This document shows, piece by piece, positions 56,346 through 63,711 of a DNA stretch of 64,000 bases. How positions within the stretch are numbered: the stretch's first letter is position 1; each line of letters opens with the position of its first letter. The translations under genes were made by a program, and so were the position numbers. Origin of the DNA: Nonomuraea harbinensis (GTDB taxonomy: Bacteria; Actinomycetota; Actinomycetes; Streptosporangiales; Streptosporangiaceae). A model generated the notes under the pieces. It made no database searches. It was given only the letters and a program-made list of their open reading frames with translations, and was not told where the DNA came from. The stretch spans positions 1-64,000 of the forward strand of contig NZ_JAHKRN010000017.1 of the NCBI RefSeq assembly GCF_019396385.1, given 5' to 3'.

Positions 56346-57716
56346 CGCGGCCCCGTCCAGGGCGGCCCCCAGCAGGTCCAGCAGGGGTTCCCGGCGGCGG
56401 CAGTTCTCCAGCGCGAACGAGTCGGCCAGCGCGATGAGCTCGGTGTCGTCGAGGCCCCTGAACAACTCGGCGTACTCGGGCAGCAGCGCCTGGGCGATGA
56501 GGATGTGCCTCACCAGGTCGTCGGTCTGGTAGCGGGCGCCCCACGGGTACGGGTCCCAGGCGGGGAACTCGGTCTCCACCAGCGCGTGCAGCGGGGCGAG
56601 CGCCTCGGCGCCCTCCTCCATCGTGGAGCCCCATCGGTCCGCGCCGAGCCGCCGCTTCTTGTCGATGAACGGGCCGAACCTCTCCAGGTACGGCCCGCCC
56701 GCGCACACCAGGCCCTGCAGGCCGACGTCCTTGTAGGTCCACAGGGACCAGCCGGCCTCGTGGCGGTCGTAGATCTCCAGCTGGTCGCGCAGGATCTGGT
56801 AGCGCTCCCCGTCCCGCTCCGGGTCCCCGGTGTAGACGGGCCCGAACTCGCCCACCCACAGCGGGGTGCCGGTCTCCCGCTGGAACCGCGACCGCTGCTC
56901 GAACGTGCGCTCCAGCTCGTCCTTGTCACACCAGCGGCCCTGGGTGTAGCCGGGATAGCCGCCGCCGTGGGCGAACCCGGCCAGGGCGTAGTCGTGACAG
57001 ACGAACACCGTGTTCTCGTACACCTCCCTGAAGATCGAGAAGTCGGTCGAGTAGGTGTTGCCGTCCAGGAACAGCACGTGCCGGGGATCGGCCGCGCGCA
57101 CCGCCTTGACCAGCCGGTCGTAGAACGGGCCGATGACCTTGCCGGTCGGGTCGCCCGGCTCGTTGACCGGGTTGTAGCCGGCCACCCACGGGTTGTCGCG
57201 GTAGTGGTCGGCGATGGCCTCCCACAGGTGCACGGCCCGGTCCTGGAAGTGCCGGTGCTGCCAGAAGGCGGCCACGTGCGTCGGGTTGTCGGAGTGCCAG
57301 TGCTGGTTCTGCGAGCCGGGCAGCGCGTGCAGGTCGATCACGCTGTAGATGCCGTGCGCGCCGAGCAGGCCGATCACCCGGTCCAGGTGGCGGAAGCCGT
57401 ACTCGATGATCTCGAAGGGCCGGTCGTCCGCCTCGAAGTGCCGATAGCTGATCGGGATGCGGACGCAGTTCATGCCGAGCCCGGCCAGCAGCGCCGCGTC
57501 CCGCTCGGTGAAGAAGGAGGTGAGCAGCCGCTCGAAGAAGAGCGCGGCCCGCTCCTCGCCCAGCACCTGACGCACCGCCGCGCGCATCGACGCCTCGTTG
57601 GCCGGATAGCCGGTGATGAAGTTCTCCATGTTCATCCAGCCGCCCAGCCCGACCCCGCGCAGGCGTACGGGCCGGTCGTCGGCCGTGCGGAGCCGAGCTC
57701 CGGAGACGTGCAGCAT
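56337..57716 (-). CDS. Intracellular GH5-like glycoside hydrolase
   Basis: A 459-residue (beta/alpha)8 glycosidase. RLRGVGLGGWMNMENFI opens the barrel and NCVRIPISYRHFE follows. YNPVNEPGDP carries the acid/base Glu (about E176) and WVGEFGPV the nucleophile (about E280), the clan GH-A pattern of GH5-type cellulases/exoglucanases. No signal peptide exists, so it works on imported oligosaccharides. The ATG at 57716 has GAAAGG upstream and begins 2 bp after the MalG-type permease stop. The glycosidase is therefore the last gene of the sugar-import operon. Beta-glucan or mannan oligosaccharides are candidates. Confidence 0.88.
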   Translation of the reverse strand: MLHVSGARLRTADDRPVRLRGVGLGGWMNMENFITGYPANEASMRAAVRQVLGEERAALFFERLLTSFFTERDAALLAGLGMNCVRIPISYRHFEADDRPFEIIEYGFRHLDRVIGLLGAHGIYSVIDLHALPGSQNQHWHSDNPTHVAAFWQHRHFQDRAVHLWEAIADHYRDNPWVAGYNPVNEPGDPTGKVIGPFYDRLVKAVRAADPRHVLFLDGNTYSTDFSIFREVYENTVFVCHDYALAGFAHGGGYPGYTQGRWCDKDELERTFEQRSRFQRETGTPLWVGEFGPVYTGDPERDGERYQILRDQLEIYDRHEAGWSLWTYKDVGLQGLVCAGGPYLERFGPFIDKKRRLGADRWGSTMEEGAEALAPLHALVETEFPAWDPYPWGARYQTDDLVRHILIAQALLPEYAELFRGLDDTELIALADSFALENCRRREPLLDLLGAALDGAASP

Positions 57717-57718
57717 GG

Positions 57719-58537
57719 TCACCCTTTCGTCGCTCCCGCTGTGAGACCACCGATCAGGTGGCGTTCCGCTATGGCGTAGAACCCCAGCGCCGGCACCATG
57801 GCCAGCACGAGGTAGGCGAGGACCCGCGCGGTGTCGGAGCTGTACTGGCCCTGGAACTGCTGCACGCCGAGCGGGAGCGTCCAGCTCAGCTCGTCGCTGA
57901 AGACGACCAGCGGGAGCATGAAGTTGTTCCAGCTCCCCACGATCGCCAGCACCGACACGGTGGCCAGCGCCGGGCGGGCCATCGGCAGCAGGATCCGCCA
58001 GAAGAAGCCGAACGGCGAGCAGCCGTCGATCGTGGCCGCCTCCTCGATCTCTCCCGGGATGCTCCTGAAGAACTGGCGCAGGATGATGATCGTCAACGGC
58101 AGCCCGAACGCGGCCTGCACGAGGATCACGCCCAGCGGGTTGTCGATCAGGTTCAGCGTGCGGAGCATCACGAAGATGGGCAGGATCGCGACCGCGAACG
58201 GGAACATCAGGCCCGCCGTGAACAGTGTGAACAGCGCCTCCCTGCCCCGGAAGGCGAAGCGGGCGAAGACGAACGCGGCCAGCGCCGACAGCGCGACGAC
58301 CAGCACGGTGGTCGCGACGGCGATGAACGTGCTGTTCCAGACCTGGCGCCAGAACGACCCTTCGGCCAGCACCTCGGTGTAGTTGCCCGGCTCCCACGGG
58401 CTGGGCAGGCCGAACGGGTTCACCGAGAGCTGCTGGGTGCTCTTGAAACCGCCGAGCAGCGCGTACACCACGGGGATGAGGATGAACGCGCCGACGACCC
58501 AGGCGATCGCGTGCAGGGGCAGGGTCGTGCGCTTCAT
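57719..58537 (-). CDS. Carbohydrate ABC transporter permease (MalG-like)
   Basis: A 272-residue permease with six helices. The EAA loop is IPGEIEEAATIDGCSPFGFFWRILLPMARPALATV, the CUT1/MalG consensus. PFGLPSPWEPGNYTEVL is the usual external loop after the first helix. It overlaps the MalF-like permease gene by 4 bp (ATGA) and is followed after 2 bp by the GH5-like gene. No ATPase is encoded in the operon, so a shared MsiK-type ATPase elsewhere must energise it, as known for Streptomyces sugar importers. Confidence 0.93.
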   Translation of the reverse strand: MKRTTLPLHAIAWVVGAFILIPVVYALLGGFKSTQQLSVNPFGLPSPWEPGNYTEVLAEGSFWRQVWNSTFIAVATTVLVVALSALAAFVFARFAFRGREALFTLFTAGLMFPFAVAILPIFVMLRTLNLIDNPLGVILVQAAFGLPLTIIILRQFFRSIPGEIEEAATIDGCSPFGFFWRILLPMARPALATVSVLAIVGSWNNFMLPLVVFSDELSWTLPLGVQQFQGQYSSDTARVLAYLVLAMVPALGFYAIAERHLIGGLTAGATKG

Positions 58538-59502
58538 CGTTTCCCTCCCATGGCGGTGGTCGCGCCCTCCAGGTCACGCCGCATGACCAGGCGCTGGTAC
58601 GCCAGGGCGAAGACGAGGCTGAGCCCGAACATCACCACGCTGATGGCGCTGGCGTAGCCCACCTGGGCGCGCTCGAAGCCGAGCGTGAACATGGTCACGG
58701 CGAGCGTCTCCGACGCGTGCGCGGGCCCGCCTTCGGTGAGGATCCACACCAGGTCGAAGAGCTGGATGGTGTAGATGACGGAGAGGAACACGCTGATCCT
58801 GATCGTGGGGCCGAGCAGGGGCAGCGTGACGTACCGGAAGATCTTCCAGCCCGCCGCTCCGTCGATCTTGGCGGCCTCGATCAGCTCGTTCGGGATGTTC
58901 TGCCGCCCGGCGAGGTAGATCATCATGTGGAAGCCGAAGTACTTCCAGGTCATGACCACGAAGATCGACCAGAGCGCGCTGTCCGGGTGCGACAGCCACT
59001 CCGACTCCAGCCCCAGCGGGCCGAGCAGTTGGTTGGCGATGCCGTTCTCCGGCGACAGGATCAGCGAGAACAGCACGCCGGTGATGACCTCGGACAGCAC
59101 GTACGGCGCGAAGAACACCAGCCTGTAGAGCGCCCGCCCCCTGATGCGCTGGTGCAGCAGCATCGCGATGCCCAGCGCGAACGGGAGCTGGATCACCAGG
59201 GTCGCCACGATCAGCAGCAGCAGGTTGCCCAGGTCGGTGTAGAAGATGTCGCTGGCGAAGAGCCTGGTGAAGTTGCCGAAGCCGATGAAGTCGGTGGGCA
59301 GGCCGCCGAAGCCGTTCCACCTGAACGCGCTGGCGTAGCCGGCCACCAGGATCGGGGCCACCACGAGCAGCAGGAAGAGGGCCAGCGCCGGCAGCACGAA
59401 CAGGGCGATCGTCAGCCGGTTGCGGGGTCTTCCCCGCCTGCGGCGGCGGCGCGGACCGGCCGGAAGCGTCTCCGCTTCCGGCCGGCGGGTCACGGTCGTC
59501 AT
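58534..59502 (-). CDS. Carbohydrate ABC transporter permease (MalF-like)
   Basis: A 322-residue CUT1 permease. A basic N-terminus (GPRRRRRRGRPRN) precedes the first of six helices. The coupling loop is IPNELIEAAKIDGAAGWKIFRYVTLPLLGPTIRIS. It overlaps the solute-binding protein gene by 4 bp upstream and the MalG-like gene downstream by 4 bp. Confidence 0.93.
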   Translation of the reverse strand: MTTVTRRPEAETLPAGPRRRRRRGRPRNRLTIALFVLPALALFLLLVVAPILVAGYASAFRWNGFGGLPTDFIGFGNFTRLFASDIFYTDLGNLLLLIVATLVIQLPFALGIAMLLHQRIRGRALYRLVFFAPYVLSEVITGVLFSLILSPENGIANQLLGPLGLESEWLSHPDSALWSIFVVMTWKYFGFHMMIYLAGRQNIPNELIEAAKIDGAAGWKIFRYVTLPLLGPTIRISVFLSVIYTIQLFDLVWILTEGGPAHASETLAVTMFTLGFERAQVGYASAISVVMFGLSLVFALAYQRLVMRRDLEGATTAMGGKR

Positions 59503-60776
59503 TCGCTCTCGCTCTTGGCCACTTCGGTGATGTCCTGCGCCACCTGCTCCGGGGTCTTGGCGCCCGCGAACAGCTCGGCCACGCTGTCGTTGACCTCGGC
59601 GCCGACGGCGGGCGGGTACGCCTGGTCCAGGTAGAGCTGGAAGCCCGTGGCGCTCGCCAGCGACTCGGCGACGACCTTGAGGTTCTCGTCCTTGACCGCG
59701 CTCTCCACGCCCTTGAGGACGGGGAGGACGGCGCCGGACTCGACGGCCTTGGTGTGGTTCTCGGTGCTGGTGAGGAACTTCAGGAAGTCGAGGGCCTCCT
59801 TGGGCGCGTCGGCGCCCAAGGCCATGCCGCCGCCTCCGCCGAACGCCTCGGTGATGGCGCCCTTACCGCCCTCGACCTCGGGGAACGGGAAGAAGCCGAG
59901 GTCCTCGCCGAGGCCCTCGCCGGAGTCGGCCTGCACGGTCGGCGCCCACTGGCCCATCAGCTCCATCGTGGCCTTGCCGTTGGCGACGCTGGCGGACTGG
60001 CCGTCGGGGGTCGAGTAGCCGGCCCCGAGGAAGCCGCGCTGGAACGGCTCCAGGTCGACCAGCGCCTTGAGCTGCTGTCCGGCCTGGACGAACTCAGGCT
60101 TGGTGAAGTCGTGGTCGGTGCCGGCCTGCTGCAGCGCCGGCAGCCCGGCGATGCGCATCGCGAGGTAGGCCCAGTAGTAGTGGCCGGGCCACTTCTCCTT
60201 GCCGGCCAGCGCGATGGGGGTGATGCCGGCGGCCTTCAGTTTCTTGACGGCGTCGAGGAAGCCGGTCCAGGTCGTCGGCGGCTCGGCGATGCCCGCCTTC
60301 TCGAAGTGCTTCTTGTTGTACCAGAAGCCGACCATGCCGATGTCCGTGGGCAGCGCGTACGTCTTGCCGTCGAACTGGTACGCGGCCATGGAGGCCGTAG
60401 TGAAGTTCGTCAGATCGACGTCGGCGCTGATGTCCTTGATGAGCCCGGCGTCGACCTGCTGCTTCAGCACACCGCCGCCCCAGGTCGCGAAGACGTCGGG
60501 CGCCTTGCCCGACTGGGTCAGCGTGGTCAGCTTGGCCTTGTACGCCTCGTTCTCCAGAACCGTCATCTTGACGGTGATGTTCGGGTTGGCGGCCTGGTAT
60601 TCCTTGGCCCGGGTCTCGTAGATCGTCTTCAGCGGGTCGGACGTCGACAGGTGCCACCACTCCAGGGTGACCTTGCCGGGCGCACCGCCTTCCTCGGGTT
60701 CAGTGGTGGCGGTCTGCCCGCCGCCGCACCCGGCCACCAGGACGGCTGCCGCTATCAACGCACAGGTTCTCTTCAT
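59499..60776 (-). CDS. Carbohydrate ABC transporter substrate-binding lipoprotein
   Basis: A 425-residue SBP family 1 protein. The signal ALIAAAVLVAGCGGGQ ends in the lipobox VAGC. The mature domain starts VTLEWWHLSTSDPLKTIYE, and ANPNITVKMTVLENEAYKAKL and PDVFATWGGGVLKQQVDAG follow the family pattern. GGAGGGA precedes the ATG at 60776; an open frame upstream crosses the promoter. It is first gene of the import operon, under a promoter with a LacI operator. It delivers an oligosaccharide, presumably the substrate of the co-encoded GH5-like enzyme. Confidence 0.93.
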   Translation of the reverse strand: MKRTCALIAAAVLVAGCGGGQTATTEPEEGGAPGKVTLEWWHLSTSDPLKTIYETRAKEYQAANPNITVKMTVLENEAYKAKLTTLTQSGKAPDVFATWGGGVLKQQVDAGLIKDISADVDLTNFTTASMAAYQFDGKTYALPTDIGMVGFWYNKKHFEKAGIAEPPTTWTGFLDAVKKLKAAGITPIALAGKEKWPGHYYWAYLAMRIAGLPALQQAGTDHDFTKPEFVQAGQQLKALVDLEPFQRGFLGAGYSTPDGQSASVANGKATMELMGQWAPTVQADSGEGLGEDLGFFPFPEVEGGKGAITEAFGGGGGMALGADAPKEALDFLKFLTSTENHTKAVESGAVLPVLKGVESAVKDENLKVVAESLASATGFQLYLDQAYPPAVGAEVNDSVAELFAGAKTPEQVAQDITEVAKSESE

Positions 60777-60797
60777 AGGGGTTCCCTCCTCGGCTGG

Positions 60798-60808
60798 CGA
60801 AAGTTTCG
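60798..60808. promoter_or_regulatory. LacI operator in leader of sugar-import operon
   Basis: CGAAAGTTTCG is an 11-bp palindrome around a central G, 21 bp before the binding-protein start and about 28 bp downstream of its -10 (minus strand), where a bound repressor would block elongation. Confidence 0.8.
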
Positions 60809-60836
60809 TGAACCCCCCGATATTTTCATTGACCGG

Positions 60837-60866
60837 AGCATAGGTATATGGCTGACAAAGCGTCAA
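60837..60866 (-). promoter_or_regulatory. Promoter of sugar-import operon
   Basis: On the minus strand TTGACG (60861-60866) and TATGCT (60837-60842) are separated by 18 bp, giving a good sigma-70-type promoter with a leader of about 55 nt. Confidence 0.5.
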
Positions 60867-60911
60867 TAGCCGCGTCGGTCGCGATCGGATCACGACCGGT
60901 TATCCGGATTC

Positions 60912-60922
60912 CGAAAGTTTCG
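60912..60922. promoter_or_regulatory. LacI autoregulatory operator
   Basis: A second CGAAAGTTTCG (13-bp palindrome with the flanking C and G, 60911-60923) ends 2 nt before the -10 TAAACT (60925-60930) of the LacI gene. The -10 is 7 nt from the ATG at 60938, so the mRNA is probably leaderless and the operator lies inside the promoter spacer. Confidence 0.8.
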
Positions 60923-60937
60923 GCTAAACTCCGGATC

Positions 60938-61951
60938 ATGTCTGGGAAGAGGCGGGTGACGATCGCTCTGATAGCCGAGGAAGCCGGGGTGTCGATCCCC
61001 ACGGTGTCCAAGGTGATCAACGGCCGGCCCGAGGTCGCCCCGGCGACCCGCCATCGCGTCGAACGGCTGCTGCACAAGCACGGCTACCAGCGGCGCATCA
61101 GCCAGGACGAGACCCCGGCCGGGCTGGTCGACCTCGTCTTCACCGAGATGGAGTCGCCCTGGGCGATGGAGATCGTGCGCGGCGCGGAGAGCGCCGCCCA
61201 CGAGGCCGGGGCCAGCGTCGTCATCACCGTCCTGCACACCCACGCGGGGCCGGGCCGCGACTGGCTCGAACGGCTCGCCGGCCGCCGCACCGACGGCGTG
61301 GTGATCGTCGCGTCGAAACTGTCGTCCGGCGTGCAGGACCAGCTGAGCGCCCGCTCGCTGCCGTTCGTCGTGGTCGACCCGGAGGGCGAGCCCGCCCCCG
61401 GCGTCGTCTCCGTCGGCGCGACCAACTGGAACGGCGGCCTGGCCGCCACCCGCCACCTGCTGGAGCTCGGCCACCGCCGCATCGGCATGATCAGCGGGCC
61501 CGCCGACATGCTGTGCAGCCAGGCCCGCATCGACGGCTACCGCGCCGCGCTGGAGACGGCCGGGGTGCCCGCCTCGCCCGAGCTGATCCGCCGCGGCACG
61601 TTCATGGTCGACTCCGGCCACGACCACGGCCACGCGCTCCTCTCGCTCGACGACCCGCCGACGGCGATCTTCGCGGGCAGCGACATGCAGGCGTTCGGCG
61701 TCCTGGAGGCGGCCCGCCAGCGCGGCCTGCGGGTGCCCGAGGATCTCAGCGTGGTCGGCTTCGACGACATCCCGCTGGCCAAGTCGGCCTGGCCGCCGCT
61801 GACCACGGTGCGCCAGCCGCTGCAGGAGATGGCCGCGCTCGCCACCCGCACCGTGCTGGCCATGCGGCGCGGCGAGACGCCCGAGGCCCGCCGCGTCGAG
61901 CTGGCGACCGAGCTGATCGTGCGCGAGAGCACCACCCCGCTGCCCGCCTGA
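60938..61951 (+). CDS. LacI family transcriptional regulator of the sugar-import/GH5 operon
   Basis: 337 residues. The HTH is VTIALIAEEAGVSIPTVSKVINGRPEVAPATRHRVERLLHKHGY, with the hinge region shortly after. The effector domain is the periplasmic-binding type (MISGPADMLCSQARIDGYRAALETAG, AIFAGSDMQAFGVLEAARQRGLRVPEDLSVVGFDDIPLA). The operator lies in its own promoter, and an identical one stands before the divergent importer operon, so it represses both until sugar is present. The ATG at 60938 is chosen over an open frame reaching 60848, which would include the operator. Confidence 0.93.
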   Translation: MSGKRRVTIALIAEEAGVSIPTVSKVINGRPEVAPATRHRVERLLHKHGYQRRISQDETPAGLVDLVFTEMESPWAMEIVRGAESAAHEAGASVVITVLHTHAGPGRDWLERLAGRRTDGVVIVASKLSSGVQDQLSARSLPFVVVDPEGEPAPGVVSVGATNWNGGLAATRHLLELGHRRIGMISGPADMLCSQARIDGYRAALETAGVPASPELIRRGTFMVDSGHDHGHALLSLDDPPTAIFAGSDMQAFGVLEAARQRGLRVPEDLSVVGFDDIPLAKSAWPPLTTVRQPLQEMAALATRTVLAMRRGETPEARRVELATELIVRESTTPLPA

Positions 61952-61961
61952 CCCGGGTTTC

Positions 61962-61991
61962 GGCCCTGGCGGCGCGGGCAGCCGCAGGGCC
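61962..61991 (+). promoter_or_regulatory. Hairpin abutting the start codon of the membrane-protein gene
   Basis: GGCCCTG (61962-61968) and CAGGGCC (61985-61991) pair around a 16-nt loop. The second arm ends at the base before the ATG at 61992. It may terminate the LacI gene or mask translation of the next gene, which has no clear ribosome site. Confidence 0.4.
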
Positions 61992-62489
61992 ATGATGCGC
62001 AGACTCGCGAACGGTGCCATCAGCGGCGCCGCGGCCACCATGACGATGAGCACGGTCATGCTGGCGGGCCAGAAGGCCGGCCTCATGCCCGGCCAGCCGC
62101 CCAAGCACATCGTCCGCGGCCTGCTCCCCGGCAGCAAGGCCCGCCACAAGACCGGCGAGGGCGTGCTGGGCGCGGTGGCCCACCTCGGTTTCGGCGTCGC
62201 CTCCGGCATGGCCTTCGCCCTGCTGTCGCGCCGGCCGCGCCGCAGGGTGCCGCTCGGCGTCGGCTACGCGCTGCTGATCTGGGTGGTCAGCTACGAGGGC
62301 TGGGCGCCGCGGCTGAGCGTCCTGCCGCCCATCGACCGCGACCTCCCGGGCCGCCCGGCCGTGATGGCCGCCGGCCACATCGTGTACGGGGCCACGCTCG
62401 CGGCCCTGCTCAACCGCCTCGAACCCGGTGAGAAGCCACCGGTGCAGGAGGAGGCCGCTCAGAAGGAGTCCCAGCCCGCGCTCTCGTAA
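61992..62489 (+). CDS. Small membrane protein (DUF6789/YagU-like)
   Basis: 165 residues with about four hydrophobic segments: GAISGAAATMTMSTVMLAGQKAG, GVLGAVAHLGFGVASGMAFALL, PLGVGYALLIWVVSY and PAVMAAGHIVYGATLAALLN. The pattern of Gly/Ala-rich helices with a His-containing second helix and a final GHIVYG resembles small YagU/DUF6789-type membrane proteins, but I am not sure of the family. ATG 61992 or 61995. The 3' end overlaps the convergent aminotransferase gene by 31 bp. Confidence 0.65.
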   Translation: MMRRLANGAISGAAATMTMSTVMLAGQKAGLMPGQPPKHIVRGLLPGSKARHKTGEGVLGAVAHLGFGVASGMAFALLSRRPRRRVPLGVGYALLIWVVSYEGWAPRLSVLPPIDRDLPGRPAVMAAGHIVYGATLAALLNRLEPGEKPPVQEEAAQKESQPALS

Positions 62490-63211
62490 CAGCCGGTCAC
62501 CCGCGCCATCAGCGCCTCGTCCACCTCGATCCGGTGACCGTCCACCCGGTCCACGGCCACCACCCCCCACGAGTTCGCCAGGAACACGGCGGGGAACTCC
62601 GTCAGGTCGGCCACCCGCAGCACCCGCCGCTCGCACGGCACGCCGGCCCGCGCCAGCTCGCCCTCCAGCAGCCGCATGGTGACGCCGCGCAGCATCGGCG
62701 CGTCCGGCCAGATCACCCGGTCGCCGTCGAAACATCCCAGGTTGGTGACCGCCCCTTCCGAGATCACCCCGTCGTCGGACGTCAGCAGCGCCTCGTCGTA
62801 CCCCTCCCGCTCGGCGAGCCTGCCCAGGTAGCCCTGCGGGAAGCCGCCGGTGTGCTTGATGTGCGGCAGGAACCGCTGGTAGCGGACCGACCTGAGCCTC
62901 TTCGGGGTCGCCGCGAGCCGCACCGGCGGGCCGGACACCGCGATCACCCGCACCCCGCCGGCGTCGCACACGAACACCCGCACGCTCGCGTCCACCGCCT
63001 CCAGCGCTCGGACGGAGGCCCGCACCAGGTCCAGGTCGAGCTCCTGGCCGAACAGCTCACGGGTGGCGCCGCTCAGCCGGTCCAGGTGCGCCGCCGGCCC
63101 GCGCACCTTCCCGCCCCGCACCTGCATCGCCGTGAAGTGCCCGTATCTCGCGGACATGGCGAGCGCCACGTCGCCGGCCTCCGCCGCCCGCCCGTCGATC
63201 ACCGCACCCAT
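62459..63211 (-). CDS. Aminotransferase class IV (4-amino-4-deoxychorismate lyase/D-amino-acid transaminase-like)
   Basis: About 250 residues of a fold-type IV PLP enzyme. FLPHIKHTGGFPQGYLGRLAEREGYDEALL contains the Schiff-base Lys (IKHTGG). EGAVTNLGCFDGD is the hallmark E-x-x-x-(S/T)-N, and LLEGELARAGVPCERRVLRVADLTEFPAVFLANSWGV the C-terminal region. The Gly/Trp pattern is close to PabC-like lyases (folate pathway) and to D-amino-acid transaminases; I cannot separate these. A start at 63211 has GGAGGG upstream; one at 63262 has AGGAAGG and is an alternative that adds 17 residues. Confidence 0.85.
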   Translation of the reverse strand: MGAVIDGRAAEAGDVALAMSARYGHFTAMQVRGGKVRGPAAHLDRLSGATRELFGQELDLDLVRASVRALEAVDASVRVFVCDAGGVRVIAVSGPPVRLAATPKRLRSVRYQRFLPHIKHTGGFPQGYLGRLAEREGYDEALLTSDDGVISEGAVTNLGCFDGDRVIWPDAPMLRGVTMRLLEGELARAGVPCERRVLRVADLTEFPAVFLANSWGVVAVDRVDGHRIEVDEALMARVTGCYESAGWDSF

Positions 63212-63277
63212 CAGGCCCGCCCTCCCACGCCGCTCCAGGATCATTATCCCGAGCTGAAACATTCAGCGCACCTTCCT

Positions 63278-63288
63278 CGAAAGTTTCG
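63278..63288. promoter_or_regulatory. Third CGAAAGTTTCG site, in the mazG promoter
   Basis: The same 11-bp palindrome as in the LacI/importer intergenic region, 18 nt upstream of the -10 TAAGGT (63306-63311) of the MazG gene and thus over its -35. A different inverted repeat, GCTGAA (63253-63258) and TTCAGC (63262-63267), lies beside it towards the aminotransferase gene. The coupling to sugar status is unexpected. Confidence 0.6.
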
Positions 63289-63319
63289 CACCAGGCGAGG
63301 ACTCGTAAGGTCGTCAACC

Positions 63320-63685
63320 ATGACGACGGACTTGGACGGGCTGGCGGAGCGGCTGCGGGCGTTCGCGCGGGCCCGCGACTGGGAGCAGTTCCACACGCCG
63401 AAGAACCTGGCGATGGCGCTGGCGGGCGAGGTGGGTGAGTTGGTGGCCGAGCTCCAGTGGCTCACCCCTGACGAGTCGCGCGACCCCGGCCCCGAGACCC
63501 TGTCCCGCATCACGGCGGAGCTGGGCGACGTCACCGCCTACCTGGTACGGCTCGCCGACGTCCTGGGCGTCGACCTGGTGGCGGCGGCCCACGCCAAGCT
63601 GGACGCGGGCGAGCGCCGCTACGACCCCGCCCGCTACCGCGGCTCCGCCAGGAAGGCCCCGCACCTCCCGCCGGACGTTTTCTGA
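63320..63685 (+). CDS. MazG-like nucleotide pyrophosphohydrolase
   Basis: A 121-residue all-alpha NTP pyrophosphatase. LAMALAGEVGELVAELQWL supplies the E-x-x-E pair and ITAELGDVTAYLVRLADVLGV the E-x-x-D pair of the magnesium-binding E-x-x-E(n)E-x-x-D motif. The leading WEQFHTPKNL is typical of the short dCTPase/MazG-like subgroup. It hydrolyses (d)NTPs to NMP and pyrophosphate, controlling damaged nucleotides. The ATG at 63320 has TAAGGT 8 nt upstream and no ribosome site, so a leaderless mRNA is likely. A LacI-type operator copy lies in the promoter. Confidence 0.92.
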   Translation: MTTDLDGLAERLRAFARARDWEQFHTPKNLAMALAGEVGELVAELQWLTPDESRDPGPETLSRITAELGDVTAYLVRLADVLGVDLVAAAHAKLDAGERRYDPARYRGSARKAPHLPPDVF

Positions 63686-63711
63686 CGGACCCGGCGCGTA
63701 GGGTGACGGGC

